Source of the DNA: Streptococcus infantis ATCC 700779
GTDB lineage: Bacteria > Bacillota > Bacilli > Lactobacillales > Streptococcaceae
DNA length: 64,000 bases
Direction: 5' to 3'
Assembly: GCF_000187465.1 (NCBI RefSeq)
Contig: NZ_GL732439.1
Span: 335,341-399,340 of the forward strand
Below, in pieces: positions 19,304 through 28,692 of this stretch (its first letter is position 1; every line of letters starts with the position of its first letter). Under the pieces are notes generated by a model that saw nothing but the letters and a program-made list of their open reading frames with translations, had not been told where the DNA came from and ran no database searches. The translations under genes were made by a program, and so were the position numbers.

Positions 19304-21213
19304 GTGATTTTATCGTTGAAAAACTAAGTAAATCAGTTGGTGATAAGACTGTTTTTAAGGATATTTCCTTTATTATCCATGACTTGGATAGAATCGGTCT
19401 TATCGGTGTCAACGGAACCGGGAAAACAACCCTTCTAGATGTTCTTTCTGGCGTTTCAGGTTTTGATGGTGACGTAAGCCCATTTTCAGCAAAGAGTGAT
19501 TACAAGATTGGTTATTTGACTCAGGATCCAGATTTTGATGACAGCAAGACTGTCTTAGATACTGTCTTATCAAGTGATTTGAAGGAAATCCAGTTAATAC
19601 GTGAGTATGAACTGCTCATGCTTAACTATAGTGAGGACAAGCAGGCTCGTTTAGAACGGGTTATGGCGGAGATGGATTCCCTCCAAGCATGGGAAATCGA
19701 AAGTCAGGTCAAGACTGTTCTCAGTAAACTAGGCATTCAAGAATTATCAACTCCTGTTGGAGCTTTGTCGGGTGGTCTTCGTAGACGGGTTCAATTGGCG
19801 CAAGTGCTTTTAGGGAATCATGATCTCTTACTTCTTGATGAGCCTACCAACCACTTGGATATTGCGACCATCGAGTGGCTGACACTTTTCTTGAAGAATT
19901 CCAAGAAGACCGTTCTCTTCATCACCCATGACCGTTACTTCCTAGATGCTCTTTCTACGCGAATTTTTGAATTGGATAGAGGTGGATTAACAGAGTATCA
20001 GGGGAATTACCAAGATTATGTCCGTCTCAAGGCTGAACAGGATGAGCGTGACGCAGCTCTTCTTCACAAAAAGGAACAACTTTACAAACAAGAATTAGCT
20101 TGGATGAGACGGCAACCTCAAGCTCGTGCGACCAAGCAACAAGCTCGTATCAATCGATTCCATGACTTGAAAAAGGAAGTTTCAGATACTAGCCTTGAGA
20201 CAGACTTGAGCATGAATTTTGAAACTAGCCGTATCGGTAAAAAAGTTATCGAGTTTAAGGATGTTTCCTTTGCCTATGACGATAAACCGATTCTGAAACA
20301 TTTTAATCTTTTGATCCAAGCCAAAGACCGTATCGGAATCGTCGGGGACAATGGTGTTGGGAAGTCAACTCTTCTTAATCTTATTGCAGGAAGACTTGAA
20401 GCGACTGAAGGACAAGTTATCATCGGTGAAACAGTTCGTATCGCTTATTTCTCTCAACAAATCGAAGGTTTAGATGAAAGCAAGAGAGTTATCAATTACT
20501 TGCAGGAAGTGGCAGAAGAGGTTAAGACTAGTGGTGGTACTACGACTTCAATCGCTGAGTTACTAGAACAATTTCTCTTCCCTCGTTCAACGCATGGAAC
20601 CTTGATTGAGAAGCTGTCAGGTGGAGAGAAGAAACGTCTTTATCTCCTCAAACTTCTCTTGGAAAAACCAAATGTTCTCCTCTTGGACGAGCCAACAAAT
20701 GACCTAGACATTGCGACCTTAACAGTTCTAGAAAATTTCTTACAAGGTTTTGCAGGACCAGTCTTGACAGTTAGTCATGACCGCTATTTCCTTGATAAGG
20801 TAGCAACTAAGATTCTTGCTTTTGAAGATGGGACCATCCGTCCTTTCTTTGGACATTACACTGACTATCTGGATGAAAAGGCCTTTGAAGCAGAAGCAGT
20901 AACACAAAGTCAAAAAGTTGAGAAGGAAAAAGTCGTCAAAGTCCGTGAAGAGAAGAAACGGATGACCTACCAAGAAAAGCAGGAATGGGCAAGTATTGAA
21001 GGTGACATCGAAGCCTTGGAAAACCGCATCTCTTCTATAGAGGAAGAAATGCTAGCAAATGGTTCTGACTTTGGGAAACTAGCTACCCTTCAAAAAGAGT
21101 TAGACGAGAAAAATGAAGACATACTGAAAAAATATGAACGCTATGAATATTTAAGTGAGTTAGTAAAATGGAAGAAACAATTATTAAATGGAGTAGTAAG
21201 AAAATCGTTTTGA
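19300..21213 (+). CDS. ABC-F family ATPase, Uup-type
   Basis: This 637-residue soluble protein has two ATPase domains without membrane segments: Walker [10 protein letters not shown] near residue 36 and GDNGVGKST near 349, signatures LSGGLRRR and LSGGEKKR, and Walker [12 protein letters not shown] and [12 protein letters not shown] charged coiled-coil tail (about 535-620) marks the Uup-like branch. ABC-F proteins act at the ribosome during translation; some give antibiotic resistance, but nothing here points to that. The last 16 or so residues are read through the start of the next gene, a 46-base overlap in another frame, which looks like a lost stop codon. Confidence 0.9.
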   Translation: MSDFIVEKLSKSVGDKTVFKDISFIIHDLDRIGLIGVNGTGKTTLLDVLSGVSGFDGDVSPFSAKSDYKIGYLTQDPDFDDSKTVLDTVLSSDLKEIQLIREYELLMLNYSEDKQARLERVMAEMDSLQAWEIESQVKTVLSKLGIQELSTPVGALSGGLRRRVQLAQVLLGNHDLLLLDEPTNHLDIATIEWLTLFLKNSKKTVLFITHDRYFLDALSTRIFELDRGGLTEYQGNYQDYVRLKAEQDERDAALLHKKEQLYKQELAWMRRQPQARATKQQARINRFHDLKKEVSDTSLETDLSMNFETSRIGKKVIEFKDVSFAYDDKPILKHFNLLIQAKDRIGIVGDNGVGKSTLLNLIAGRLEATEGQVIIGETVRIAYFSQQIEGLDESKRVINYLQEVAEEVKTSGGTTTSIAELLEQFLFPRSTHGTLIEKLSGGEKKRLYLLKLLLEKPNVLLLDEPTNDLDIATLTVLENFLQGFAGPVLTVSHDRYFLDKVATKILAFEDGTIRPFFGHYTDYLDEKAFEAEAVTQSQKVEKEKVVKVREEKKRMTYQEKQEWASIEGDIEALENRISSIEEEMLANGSDFGKLATLQKELDEKNEDILKKYERYEYLSELVKWKKQLLNGVVRKSF

Positions 21214-21761
21214 GCCTTATTCTTTATCTACTAGAATTGGCTATTCTACTTTGGATCTTTTCGTTTTTGCTGAGCTATCCCGAAGAACCACCTGGGGGAT
21301 TGGTGGCCTTAATCCTCTTTATTGGTTTCTTGATCCTCATCGTTGGCTTCATTTTGTATCAACATTTGCGACGGCTTTTTTCTGATAAAGAGTATTTGAA
21401 ATGTACGGCTCAAGGATTTTCCTATAAACCATATCCAAAGAAAGACTGGCAGTTTTATTCCTGGGGACAGGTAGAAAAGTTTGCTCTCACGAGAATTAAG
21501 GGCAGTAGAAATGCAAGGGATTTTTATATGATTGAGGTTCAGTTTTATGACAAGGAACTTTTAAAATCCAACTCTTTCTGGAATCGTCTTCGAAGTAGAT
21601 ATACAAGTTCAAAACATTCTAATGTTTTGAAAATCCCAATCTATTTGCTGGATGTTGGCTTACCAAAGAGAGTATTTGAAACCATGTCTTACTTTGAGCG
21701 AGAGTGGCGCATCCAACAGAATCGTCAACGGAATCAAACTTCTAAAAGCAAAAAGAAGTAA
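21168..21761 (+). CDS. small membrane protein of unknown function
   Basis: This 197-residue protein has two hydrophobic helices (about residues 11-33 and 43-64) linked by a short PEEPPGG turn, then a cytoplasmic or surface domain of about 125 residues with alternating basic and aromatic residues (FSYKPYPKKDWQFYSWGQVE), ending in a basic tail. The hairpin-plus-soluble-domain layout resembles bacterial PH-like or STM3941-like proteins, but I cannot make a firm assignment. The start codon lies inside the ABC-F gene, 46 bases before its stop; no strong ribosome site is seen, so translation probably relies on coupling. Function unknown. Confidence 0.7.
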   Translation: MEETIIKWSSKKIVLSLILYLLELAILLWIFSFLLSYPEEPPGGLVALILFIGFLILIVGFILYQHLRRLFSDKEYLKCTAQGFSYKPYPKKDWQFYSWGQVEKFALTRIKGSRNARDFYMIEVQFYDKELLKSNSFWNRLRSRYTSSKHSNVLKIPIYLLDVGLPKRVFETMSYFEREWRIQQNRQRNQTSKSKKK

Positions 21762-21809
21762 AGATTTCATTGATCGAGCGAATCTCCGAATTTTATGAAG
21801 GTCTGAGGG

Positions 21810-21842
21810 GCTTTGGAACGATATTCCAAGGCTTCTTTCTAT
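21810..21842 (+). terminator. terminator after the 21168 gene
   Basis: GCTTTGGAA at 21810-21818 pairs with TTCCAAGGC at 21824-21832 (one G-U pair), then a T-rich tail. Confidence 0.7.
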
Positions 21843-21861
21843 TTTGCTTTTCTAGGAATTA

Positions 21862-21870
21862 TGGTATAAT
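21862..21870 (+). promoter_or_regulatory. extended -10 promoter of apt
   Basis: TGG plus TATAAT at 21865-21870; the expected start of transcription near 21877 leaves a leader of about 26 bases. Confidence 0.65.
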
Positions 21871-21902
21871 AGGGAGTAAAAACTTTAAAAGAAAGAAACG
21901 CT

Positions 21903-22415
21903 ATGAACTTAAAAGATTACATTGCAAGTATTGAAAATTATCCACAAGAAGGAATTACTTTCCGTGATATTAGCCCATTGATGGCAGATGGAAATGCCTA
22001 CAGTTATGCTGTTCGTGAAATTGTTCAATATGCTACTAATAAAAAGATTGATATGATCGTAGGACCAGAAGCTCGTGGATTTATCGTTGGATGTCCAGTC
22101 GCTTTTGAGTTGGGAATTGGTTTTGCGCCTGTTCGTAAACCTGGCAAGTTGCCACGTGAAGTCATTTCAGCGGACTACGAAAAAGAATATGGAGTTGACA
22201 CTTTGACTATGCACGCAGATGCTATCAAACCAGGACAACGTGTTCTTATCGTAGATGACCTCTTGGCAACAGGTGGTACTGTTAAAGCAACCATCGAAAT
22301 GATTGAAAAATTGGGTGGAGTCGTAGCAGGTTGTGCCTTCTTGATCGAACTGGATGAACTCAAAGGTCGTGAAGCTATCGGAGATTACGACTATAAAGTG
22401 CTGATGCATTATTAA
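21903..22415 (+). CDS. apt: adenine phosphoribosyltransferase
   Basis: This 170-residue cytosolic purine salvage enzyme joins adenine to PRPP, giving AMP. The PRPP loop [16 protein letters not shown] is intact, [12 protein letters not shown] and the [14 protein letters not shown] flexible loop (seen as [10 protein letters not shown]) are present, and length matches the family. It is monocistronic between its own promoter and a terminator. The ribosome site (GAAAG) is weak for such a conserved gene. Confidence 0.96.
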   Translation: MNLKDYIASIENYPQEGITFRDISPLMADGNAYSYAVREIVQYATNKKIDMIVGPEARGFIVGCPVAFELGIGFAPVRKPGKLPREVISADYEKEYGVDTLTMHADAIKPGQRVLIVDDLLATGGTVKATIEMIEKLGGVVAGCAFLIELDELKGREAIGDYDYKVLMHY

Positions 22416-22417
22416 TG

Positions 22418-22445
22418 AAAAACAGTCCCTAGGGCTGTTTTCTCT
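22418..22445 (+). terminator. terminator of apt
   Basis: AAAACAGTCC and GGGCTGTTTT pair around CTA (one G-U), followed by TCTCTT. Confidence 0.7.
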
Positions 22446-22482
22446 TCATTTGATATAAAAATAAGCTATATCTAGTTAGAGA

Positions 22483-22521
22483 AAAACTATAATTGAAAAC
22501 TATATCTTCATACAGTATAAT
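22483..22521 (+). promoter_or_regulatory. metA promoter with MET-box-like direct repeats
   Basis: TTGAAA at 22493-22498 and TATAAT at 22516-22521 are 17 bp apart. AAAACTATA occurs at 22483-22491 and 22496-22504, bracketing the -35. Each resembles half of the MET-box palindrome (ATAGTTTnAAACTAT) bound by the LysR-type methionine regulator MtaR/MetR of streptococci. The repeats here are direct instead of inverted, so binding is a suggestion. A CGTCA..TGACG inverted repeat lies in the leader at about 22537-22560. Confidence 0.55.
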
Positions 22522-22606
22522 AAAGGGAAAGAGAAACGTCAGCATTTTTCCCCGTTGACGATACCATGTTTACTTGAGTCCAATATGATACAGTAAGGAG
22601 ATTTCT

Positions 22607-23551
22607 ATGCCGATTCGAATTGATAAAAAATTACCAGCAGTTGAGATTTTACGAACGGAAAATATTTTCGTCATGGATGACCAGAGGGCGGCTCATCAGG
22701 ATATTCGACCACTGAAAATTCTGATTTTAAACTTGATGCCACTGAAAATGGTTACAGAAACTCAGCTTTTACGCCATTTAGCCAATACTCCTTTGCAGTT
22801 AGATATTGAATTTTTATATATGGAAAGTCATCAGTCGAAAACAACTCGTTCTGAGCATATGAAGACTTTTTATAAGACCTTCTCAGAAGTTCAAGACCAG
22901 TATTTTGATGGCTTGATTATTACAGGTGCTCCAGTTGAACATCTCCCTTTTGAAGAAGTGGACTATTGGCAAGAGTTTACCCAAGTTATCGATTGGTCTA
23001 AGACTCATGTCTTTTCAACCCTGCATATTTGTTGGGGGGCACAGGCGGGTCTATACTATCGCTATGGCGTAGATAAATACCAGATGGACCAGAAGCTTTC
23101 TGGGATTTATTCTCAAGATGTTTTGAAAGAAGGTCATCTTCTACTGAGAGGTTTTGATGATTTATATGTATCCCCTCATTCTCGCCATACAGAAGTCCAC
23201 AAAGAAGATATTCTAAACAAAACAAATCTAGAGATTTTAGCATCAGGAGAAGAGGTAGGAGTCTCTATCCTTGCGAGTCGAGATTTGAGAGAAGTCTATA
23301 GCTTTGGGCATTTAGAGTATGATCGCGATACGCTCGCAAAGGAATATTTTAGAGATCTAGATGCTGGTTTAGATCCACATATACCAGAAAATTATTTCAA
23401 AAATGATGACATTCATGAACTTCCTTGTATGAGGTGGAGTTCATCTGCAGCTCTCTTCTTTAGTAACTGGGTAAATTATGCAGTTTACCAAGAAACACCG
23501 TTTGAGTGGAAGAGTGCGGAAGATGATGTGTCTCATTTTGGATATTTATAA
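22607..23551 (+). CDS. metA: homoserine O-acetyltransferase (MetA family)
   Basis: This 314-residue class I glutamine-amidotransferase-like enzyme acylates homoserine in the first committed step of methionine synthesis. The nucleophile is Cys142 in [12 protein letters not shown] and the His/Glu pair is in SFGHLEYD. Residue 111, in ITGAPVE, is Glu; in characterised members Glu at this place gives acetyl-CoA use while small residues give succinyl-CoA use, so acetyl transfer is predicted. The start follows AAGGAGATTTCT. dnaD starts 8 bases after its stop. Confidence 0.92.
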   Translation: MPIRIDKKLPAVEILRTENIFVMDDQRAAHQDIRPLKILILNLMPLKMVTETQLLRHLANTPLQLDIEFLYMESHQSKTTRSEHMKTFYKTFSEVQDQYFDGLIITGAPVEHLPFEEVDYWQEFTQVIDWSKTHVFSTLHICWGAQAGLYYRYGVDKYQMDQKLSGIYSQDVLKEGHLLLRGFDDLYVSPHSRHTEVHKEDILNKTNLEILASGEEVGVSILASRDLREVYSFGHLEYDRDTLAKEYFRDLDAGLDPHIPENYFKNDDIHELPCMRWSSSAALFFSNWVNYAVYQETPFEWKSAEDDVSHFGYL

Positions 23552-23559
23552 GAGGAATT

Positions 23560-24234
23560 ATGACATATTTAGATGCTTTCAAATCAGGAAACTTAGTGTT
23601 ACCGAGTGACCTGCTCTTACATTACAATCAACTGTTCTCGTCAAGTGATGATTTCTTGGTTTGGCAGTTCTTTTACCTACAGAATACAACGGCTTTAGGT
23701 GAATTGTCTCCAAGTCAGATTGCTGAAAAAATCGGCAAAAATGTCACTGAAGTCAATCAGGCTATTTCACGATTGACTGACAAAGGGTTGCTTCAATACC
23801 GAACCATTGAACTTAATGGCGAAATAGAAGTAATCTTCGATGCAACTCTTGCCTTAGAGCGCCTAGACCAACTGTTTGAAAAACAAGCTCCAAACCAGGT
23901 GCAATCTGCTCCAAATGATTTAAAGAGCTTGGTAGATACTTTCCAACAGGAGCTAGGTCGTCTATTGAGCCCATTTGAAATTGAAGACTTGGAAAAGAGT
24001 TTGAAAGAAGACGGAACTAGTGCGGATTTGATAAAAGAAGCCTTACGAGAAGCTGTTCTAAATGGAAAACCAAATTGGAAATATATCCAAGCTATCCTAC
24101 GAAACTGGCGTCATGAAGGGATTAGGAGTGTAGCCCAGGTAGAAGCGAAACGTCAAGAGAGAGAGGCAACAAACCCTCAAAATGTTCAGGTTTCATCTGA
24201 TTTTAAAAATGCCATGGATCTTTGGAAAGACTAA
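23560..24234 (+). CDS. dnaD: DnaD family replication initiation protein
   Basis: This 224-residue protein has the two DnaD domains: an N-terminal winged-helix DDBH1 (about 1-100, with LSPSQIAEKIGKNVTEVNQAISRL) and a C-terminal DDBH2 (about 125-200) ending in the motif YIQAILRNW. DnaD helps load the replicative helicase at oriC and in PriA-dependent restart in Firmicutes. It is a cytosolic DNA-binding oligomer. It shares the metA transcript and ends at a bidirectional terminator. Confidence 0.88.
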   Translation: MTYLDAFKSGNLVLPSDLLLHYNQLFSSSDDFLVWQFFYLQNTTALGELSPSQIAEKIGKNVTEVNQAISRLTDKGLLQYRTIELNGEIEVIFDATLALERLDQLFEKQAPNQVQSAPNDLKSLVDTFQQELGRLLSPFEIEDLEKSLKEDGTSADLIKEALREAVLNGKPNWKYIQAILRNWRHEGIRSVAQVEAKRQEREATNPQNVQVSSDFKNAMDLWKD

Positions 24235-24244
24235 TATTTAGCAA

Positions 24245-24274
24245 TAAAAAAACTTGCCTATGGCAAGTTTTTTT
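24245..24274. terminator. bidirectional terminator between dnaD and the amylase gene
   Basis: AACTTGCC at 24251-24258 and GGCAAGTT at 24262-24269 pair around TAT, with A-run and T-run flanks. Confidence 0.9.
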
Positions 24275-24280
24275 GTGTTC

Positions 24281-25732
24281 TTAATAAGTAAGTCCCCAAA
24301 CACTGACAGAACGTTCAGCAACTGGGAAGTCACCATATCCTTCAGCATTAATAGTCACTTGGTCTGAATGGTTGCCAAGTAAATCAACAAAAGTATGATC
24401 AGCCCATTCTGGACCTACAAACATGGTTTTGTAATTCTCTTGAGCGTTTGAGATAAGAATGGCAAGAGGCGATTGGTTGTCAGCTCCAGAACGAACCCAA
24501 CCGATACAATTAGGGTCATCAAAGTAGTCCGTCTGCTCTCCATAAGCCAAATCTTTTCGGATAGCTAAGAGACAGTCAAGAACTTCTTTAAAATCTTGCT
24601 GAGCATATTGACCAGAGATACCGTAGTAGTCTCCGTAAAAGACACATGGAAGCCCCTGCTCGCGCAAAAGAATAAGAGCATAGGCTGCTGGTTTAAACCA
24701 TTCTTCTACAGTAGATTCTAAGGCTTGTCCTCGTTGAGTATCATGGTTTTCGACAAAGGTTACAGCTTTATCTGGTTTGATTTGAACCAGACTATCATTA
24801 AAGATGGTACGCAAATCGTAGTCTGCACCAGCCTGGCTTGCTTCAAAGAGATTCATATGGAGGCGTACATCGACAAGGTCAAAGCGCTCTTCAATCTTTT
24901 CGAGATAGTCAAGGTTGGCGTCCTTGTCTGGATTCCAGAATTCTCCAAAGACATAGAAGTCTTGTCCATATTTCTCTTTGATGTCACGAATGAAATTACG
25001 CATAAAGAAAGAGTCAATATGCTTGACTGCATCTAAACGAAAACCAGCTACGCCAGTCGTTTCCATGAACCAATCAGCCCAATCGTAGATATTTTGTATG
25101 ACTTCTGGATGCTTAAAATCTAAGTCCGCATACATGAGATAGTCATAGTTACCATTTTCGTTATCGACTAATTCTTCGTGGGCCCACCCCTTATTATCTC
25201 CCTGAATGAGATAGATGCCAGACTTCCGTCTTTTGGCATCGTAATCAGTTCCTGTGAAGTGGTACCAATGCCAGTGGAAATCATTGTAGGTGTTTTGTCT
25301 TCCATCAAAAGTAAAGTTTGTCCAACCATTGATGGTAAAAGGTTCTCCAAGTTCAATAGTGCGATCTTCTGGGTCGACTTCAATAACCTGGAAGGATTCT
25401 AAACGGTCTGCAGCTGCCTTGTGGTTTAAGACGACGTCAGCCATAGGTTGAATCCCGTGAGATTTAAGTGTTTGAATGGCTTGAAGATAGTCTTCTTTGA
25501 AACCGTACTTGGTACGCACAGTTCCTTTTTGGTCAAATTCACCGAGGTCAAAAAGATCATAGACACCATAACCGACATCTTTTTCGTTGGTAGCTTTAAA
25601 GGCAGGTGGCATCCAGACGTGGCTAATTCCTAGATTTGCAAGGTGCTCAGCATCATCGGTAAGTCGCATCCAGTGTTGTCCATCGTGGGGAAGGTACCAC
25701 TCAAAATATTGCATTAGGGTTTGATTTTTCAT
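24281..25732 (-). CDS. amyA: intracellular alpha-amylase, GH13
   Basis: This 483-residue GH13 (subfamily 5-like) enzyme cleaves alpha-1,4 bonds in maltodextrins or glycogen. Conserved regions are visible: ADVVLNH, the nucleophile in GFRLDAVKHI, the acid in YVFGEFWNP and the transition-state aspartate in FVENHDT. There is no signal peptide, so it acts in the cytosol on imported or stored glucans. The start follows a GAGGACTAT ribosome site on the minus strand. It is monocistronic and transcribed against dnaD, from a promoter with a LacI-type palindrome. Confidence 0.95.
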   Translation of the reverse strand: MKNQTLMQYFEWYLPHDGQHWMRLTDDAEHLANLGISHVWMPPAFKATNEKDVGYGVYDLFDLGEFDQKGTVRTKYGFKEDYLQAIQTLKSHGIQPMADVVLNHKAAADRLESFQVIEVDPEDRTIELGEPFTINGWTNFTFDGRQNTYNDFHWHWYHFTGTDYDAKRRKSGIYLIQGDNKGWAHEELVDNENGNYDYLMYADLDFKHPEVIQNIYDWADWFMETTGVAGFRLDAVKHIDSFFMRNFIRDIKEKYGQDFYVFGEFWNPDKDANLDYLEKIEERFDLVDVRLHMNLFEASQAGADYDLRTIFNDSLVQIKPDKAVTFVENHDTQRGQALESTVEEWFKPAAYALILLREQGLPCVFYGDYYGISGQYAQQDFKEVLDCLLAIRKDLAYGEQTDYFDDPNCIGWVRSGADNQSPLAILISNAQENYKTMFVGPEWADHTFVDLLGNHSDQVTINAEGYGDFPVAERSVSVWGLTY

Positions 25733-25764
25733 AGATAGTCCTCATACTTAACAATTTAAGAATC

Positions 25765-25803
25765 ATTTTACCACAAAGCAAGTAAATGCACAAACGTTTG
25801 CGC
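25765..25803 (-). promoter_or_regulatory. amyA promoter and LacI-family-type operator
   Basis: On the minus strand TAAAAT (25765-25770) has TGG in front of it, and TTGTGC (25788-25793) is 17 bp upstream. A 16-bp near-perfect palindrome, GCACAAACGTTTGCGC on the plus strand (25788-25803, one mismatched pair), covers the -35. The CAAACGTTTG core resembles operators of the maltose repressor MalR (LacI family) better than a CcpA cre site, as I recall those motifs. Confidence 0.55.
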
Positions 25804-25806
25804 TAC

Positions 25807-25840
25807 AAAAATAGACCTCAGGATGTGAATGTCTATTTTT
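25807..25840. other. hairpin in the amyA-methyltransferase intergenic region
   Basis: AAAAATAGAC at 25807-25816 and GTCTATTTTT at 25831-25840 form a 10-bp perfect stem, terminator-like in both directions, but no gene ends here. It may insulate the two divergent promoters or be the remains of a lost gene. Confidence 0.5.
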
Positions 25841-25956
25841 ACGGTAATAGAATGAAATTTCTCAACACAAATGACCATTCTCATTTAGAAATCATCAAGC
25901 AGAAACAAAAAGCTTGGATAGTTCCTATGACATCAATGGAGAAATCACTTTCTACT

Positions 25957-25985
25957 TTGTGAATTTTCAACAAATTTGATATAAT
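25957..25985 (+). promoter_or_regulatory. promoter placing transcription start at the ATG
   Basis: TTGTGA at 25957-25962, 17 bp, TATAAT at 25980-25985. The usual start point, 7 bp after the -10, is 25992, one base before the ATG at 25993, and no ribosome site fits between them. Confidence 0.65.
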
Positions 25986-25992
25986 TGTATCT

Positions 25993-27156
25993 ATGAATAG
26001 AGTATTCGTCAGTCGGCGTGTTGAAAAAAAACTACACAAAGGTCAGGTTCTTTTGGAAGAAGTTGATTTTCCAGACTTATCTGAAACTGATCAGGAAGTT
26101 GAACTTTTCAGCCAAAGCAATGAGTTTATAGGAAAGGCTTATTTATCTCGTCAAAATAAGGGAATTGGCTGGTTTATATCTAACCAGAACATTTCTTTTA
26201 AACAAACCTTCTTTGAAAGTTTGTTTAAGCAAGCCAAACAAAAACGTTCTTCCTACTATCAAGATGAGTTGACAACTGCCTTTCGTTTGTTTAATCAAGA
26301 AGGTGATGGTTTTGGTGGGATGACGCTGGATCTCTATGGGGATTATGTTGTCTTTTCCTGGTATAACTCCTATATCTATGGAATTCGCCAAGAGATTATT
26401 GCAGCCTTTAATCAAGTTTTTCCAGAAGTCCTAGGAGCCTATGAAAAGATTCGCTTTAAAGGTCTAGACTATGAGTCTGCCCACATCTATGGTCAAGAAG
26501 CGGCTGAATATTTCACTGTTCTCGAGAATGGAGTCTTGTACCAAGTCTTTATGAATGACGGTCTCATGACAGGGATTTTCTTGGATCAGCATGAAGTTCG
26601 TGGGAGCTTAGTTGATGGTTTAGCTATGGGGAAATCCTTACTCAATATGTTTTCCTATACAGCAGCTTTCTCAGTTGCTGCAGCTATGGGGGGAGCTAGT
26701 GAAACAACTTCTGTAGACCTAGCCAAACGTTCAAGAGAACTATCAGAAGCTCATTTTCATGCCAACGGTTTGAGTCTAGACAATCATCGACTGCTTGTCA
26801 TGGATGTCTTTGAATATTTTAAATATGCTAAGAGAAAAGGTTTAAGCTATGACGTGATTGTTCTGGATCCGCCTAGCTTTGCCCGAAATAAAAAACAAAC
26901 ATTCTCTGTAGCTAAGGATTATCATAAGTTGATTTCCCAAAGCCTAGAGATTTTAAACCCAGGTGGAATCATTATTGCTAGTACCAATGCGGCTAATGTT
27001 TCCCGTCAAAAATTTACAGAACAAATCGACAAAGGATTTGCTGGTAGAAAGTATCAGGTCCTTCATAAATATGGACTTCCAGCAGACTTTGTCTACAATG
27101 AAAAAGATGAAAGTAGTAATTACCTCAAAGTGATTACCATGAAGGTTAGTAAATGA
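25993..27156 (+). CDS. class I SAM-dependent rRNA methyltransferase, RlmI-like
   Basis: This 387-residue protein has an N-terminal PUA-like domain (about 1-75), a linker with [17 protein letters not shown] and a Rossmann methyltransferase domain. [16 protein letters not shown] and [14 protein letters not shown] are the SAM-binding and catalytic motifs shared with RlmI/RlmK (23S rRNA m5C and related). The target base is not known for this branch. The ATG sits at the predicted transcription start with no Shine-Dalgarno, suggesting a leaderless message. Its stop overlaps aroD by ATGA, so it is the first gene of the aro operon. Confidence 0.88.
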   Translation: MNRVFVSRRVEKKLHKGQVLLEEVDFPDLSETDQEVELFSQSNEFIGKAYLSRQNKGIGWFISNQNISFKQTFFESLFKQAKQKRSSYYQDELTTAFRLFNQEGDGFGGMTLDLYGDYVVFSWYNSYIYGIRQEIIAAFNQVFPEVLGAYEKIRFKGLDYESAHIYGQEAAEYFTVLENGVLYQVFMNDGLMTGIFLDQHEVRGSLVDGLAMGKSLLNMFSYTAAFSVAAAMGGASETTSVDLAKRSRELSEAHFHANGLSLDNHRLLVMDVFEYFKYAKRKGLSYDVIVLDPPSFARNKKQTFSVAKDYHKLISQSLEILNPGGIIIASTNAANVSRQKFTEQIDKGFAGRKYQVLHKYGLPADFVYNEKDESSNYLKVITMKVSK

Positions 27157-27830
27157 AATTAATTGTTTCTGTCATGCCAAGAAGTATAGAAGAGGCTCAG
27201 GCTATTGATGTTATGCGGTATCATGATGCAGATATCATTGAGTGGAGAGCAGACTTCTTACCCAAGGAAGCTATCTTGCAGGTAGCGCCAGCTATTTTTG
27301 AAAAATTTGCAGGTCGTGAGCTTGTTTTCACTTTACGTACTCGTGCCGAGGGTGGTCAAATTGAGCTCTCTTCAGAAGAGTATGTTCAAATGATCAAGGA
27401 AGTGGCACAGCTTTATCAACCAGATTATATTGATTTTGAGTATTTTAGCTACAAGGATGTTTTTGATCAGATGTTGGACTTTCCAAATCTCGTCTTGAGC
27501 TACCATAACTTCCAAGAAACACCTGAGAATCTAATGGAAATATTGTCTGAGTTAACAAGTTTAAATCCTAAGGTTGTGAAAATAGCTGTTATGGCTAATA
27601 CAGAACAAGATGTGTTAGATCTGATGAACTTTACACGTGGCTTTAAAACACTGAATCCTGAACAAGAATATGTAACGATTTCTATGGGAAAAGTGGGCAA
27701 GGTCTCTCGTATTACTTCAGATGTGACTGGTTCTAGTTGGTCTTTTGCAAGCCTAGATGAAGCTAGTGCTCCAGGACAAATTTCACTATCTAGCATGAAA
27801 AAAATTAGGGAGCTTCTAAATGAAGATTGA
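27153..27830 (+). CDS. aroD: 3-dehydroquinate dehydratase, type I
   Basis: This 225-residue (beta/alpha)8 enzyme forms 3-dehydroshikimate through a lysine Schiff base. Characteristic residues are [10 protein letters not shown] (substrate arginine), SYHNFQETP with the catalytic His, and [13 protein letters not shown] with the Schiff-base Lys; [11 protein letters not shown] closes the site. It acts in the third step of the shikimate pathway. Coupled by overlap to the genes on both sides (4 and 11 bases). Confidence 0.95.
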   Translation: MKLIVSVMPRSIEEAQAIDVMRYHDADIIEWRADFLPKEAILQVAPAIFEKFAGRELVFTLRTRAEGGQIELSSEEYVQMIKEVAQLYQPDYIDFEYFSYKDVFDQMLDFPNLVLSYHNFQETPENLMEILSELTSLNPKVVKIAVMANTEQDVLDLMNFTRGFKTLNPEQEYVTISMGKVGKVSRITSDVTGSSWSFASLDEASAPGQISLSSMKKIRELLNED

Positions 27831-28674
27831 TGGCTACACACGTTTAGCAGCTGTAGTCGCAAATCCTATCAAACACTCCATTTCTCCCTTTATTCACAAT
27901 AGCGCTTTTGAAGCAACCAATACCAATGGTGTTTATCTTGCTTGGGAAGTAGATGCGACTGAACTAGCAGAAACAGTTGCTAATATTCGTCGCTATCAGA
28001 TGTATGGAATCAATCTTTCCATGCCTTACAAGGAACAAGTGATTGCTTATCTGGACCAGTTGAGCGAGGAGGCTTGTTTAATTGGTGCTGTGAATACAAT
28101 TGTGAATCGAGAAGGAACATTAATTGGATATAACACAGATGGCAAGGGATTCTTTAAGAGCTTGCCTTCTTTTAAAATATCAAGGAAAAGATTGGTTTTG
28201 TTAGGAGCAGGCGGTGCAGCCAAGGCAATTTTGGCACAGGCAATCTTGGATGGAGTGAGTCAGATTTCTATCTTTGTTCGTTCTTCATCCATGGAAAAAA
28301 CAAGACCTTACTTAGAAAAAATACAGAATGCGACTGGATTTAGAGTAGATTTATTTGCATTAGAGGATGTTCAAGATCTTCAAGACAGCATCACTAAAGC
28401 TGACCTCTTGGTAAATGCGACTAGTGTGGGCATGGATGGATCCTCTCAGCCGATCCCGACCAGCATCGTTTTACCAGAGAAGCTCATGGTAGCAGATGTG
28501 ATTTATCAACCCTTTGAAACTCCATTTCTAAAGTGGGCTAAAGAGCAGGGAAATCAATCTATCAATGGCCTTGGCATGCTGCTTTACCAAGCTGCTGAAG
28601 CTTTTGAGTTATGGACAGGCAAGGAAATGCCAACAGATCAAATCTGGGAATTATTAAAACAAAAGTACCAATAA
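27820..28674 (+). CDS. aroE: shikimate dehydrogenase
   Basis: This 284-residue NADPH enzyme reduces 3-dehydroshikimate to shikimate. The substrate domain has [13 protein letters not shown] and the catalytic Lys in NLSMPYKEQ; the nucleotide domain has [19 protein letters not shown] near the end is the conserved Gln segment. The ATG at 27820 lies 11 bases inside aroD with GGGAG upstream, consistent with coupled translation. Confidence 0.95.
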   Translation: MKIDGYTRLAAVVANPIKHSISPFIHNSAFEATNTNGVYLAWEVDATELAETVANIRRYQMYGINLSMPYKEQVIAYLDQLSEEACLIGAVNTIVNREGTLIGYNTDGKGFFKSLPSFKISRKRLVLLGAGGAAKAILAQAILDGVSQISIFVRSSSMEKTRPYLEKIQNATGFRVDLFALEDVQDLQDSITKADLLVNATSVGMDGSSQPIPTSIVLPEKLMVADVIYQPFETPFLKWAKEQGNQSINGLGMLLYQAAEAFELWTGKEMPTDQIWELLKQKYQ

Positions 28675-28692
28675 AGAAAAAGGAGATCTGCT

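Noticed and set aside
25788..25803. CcpA cre site upstream of amyA
   Set aside because: The flanking TG and CA positions of the cre consensus do not match; the near-perfect palindrome fits another LacI-family regulator better.
25852..25962. 36-codon frame in the amyA-methyltransferase gap
   Set aside because: No ribosome site, and it overlaps the promoter of the methyltransferase gene. It may be a remnant only.
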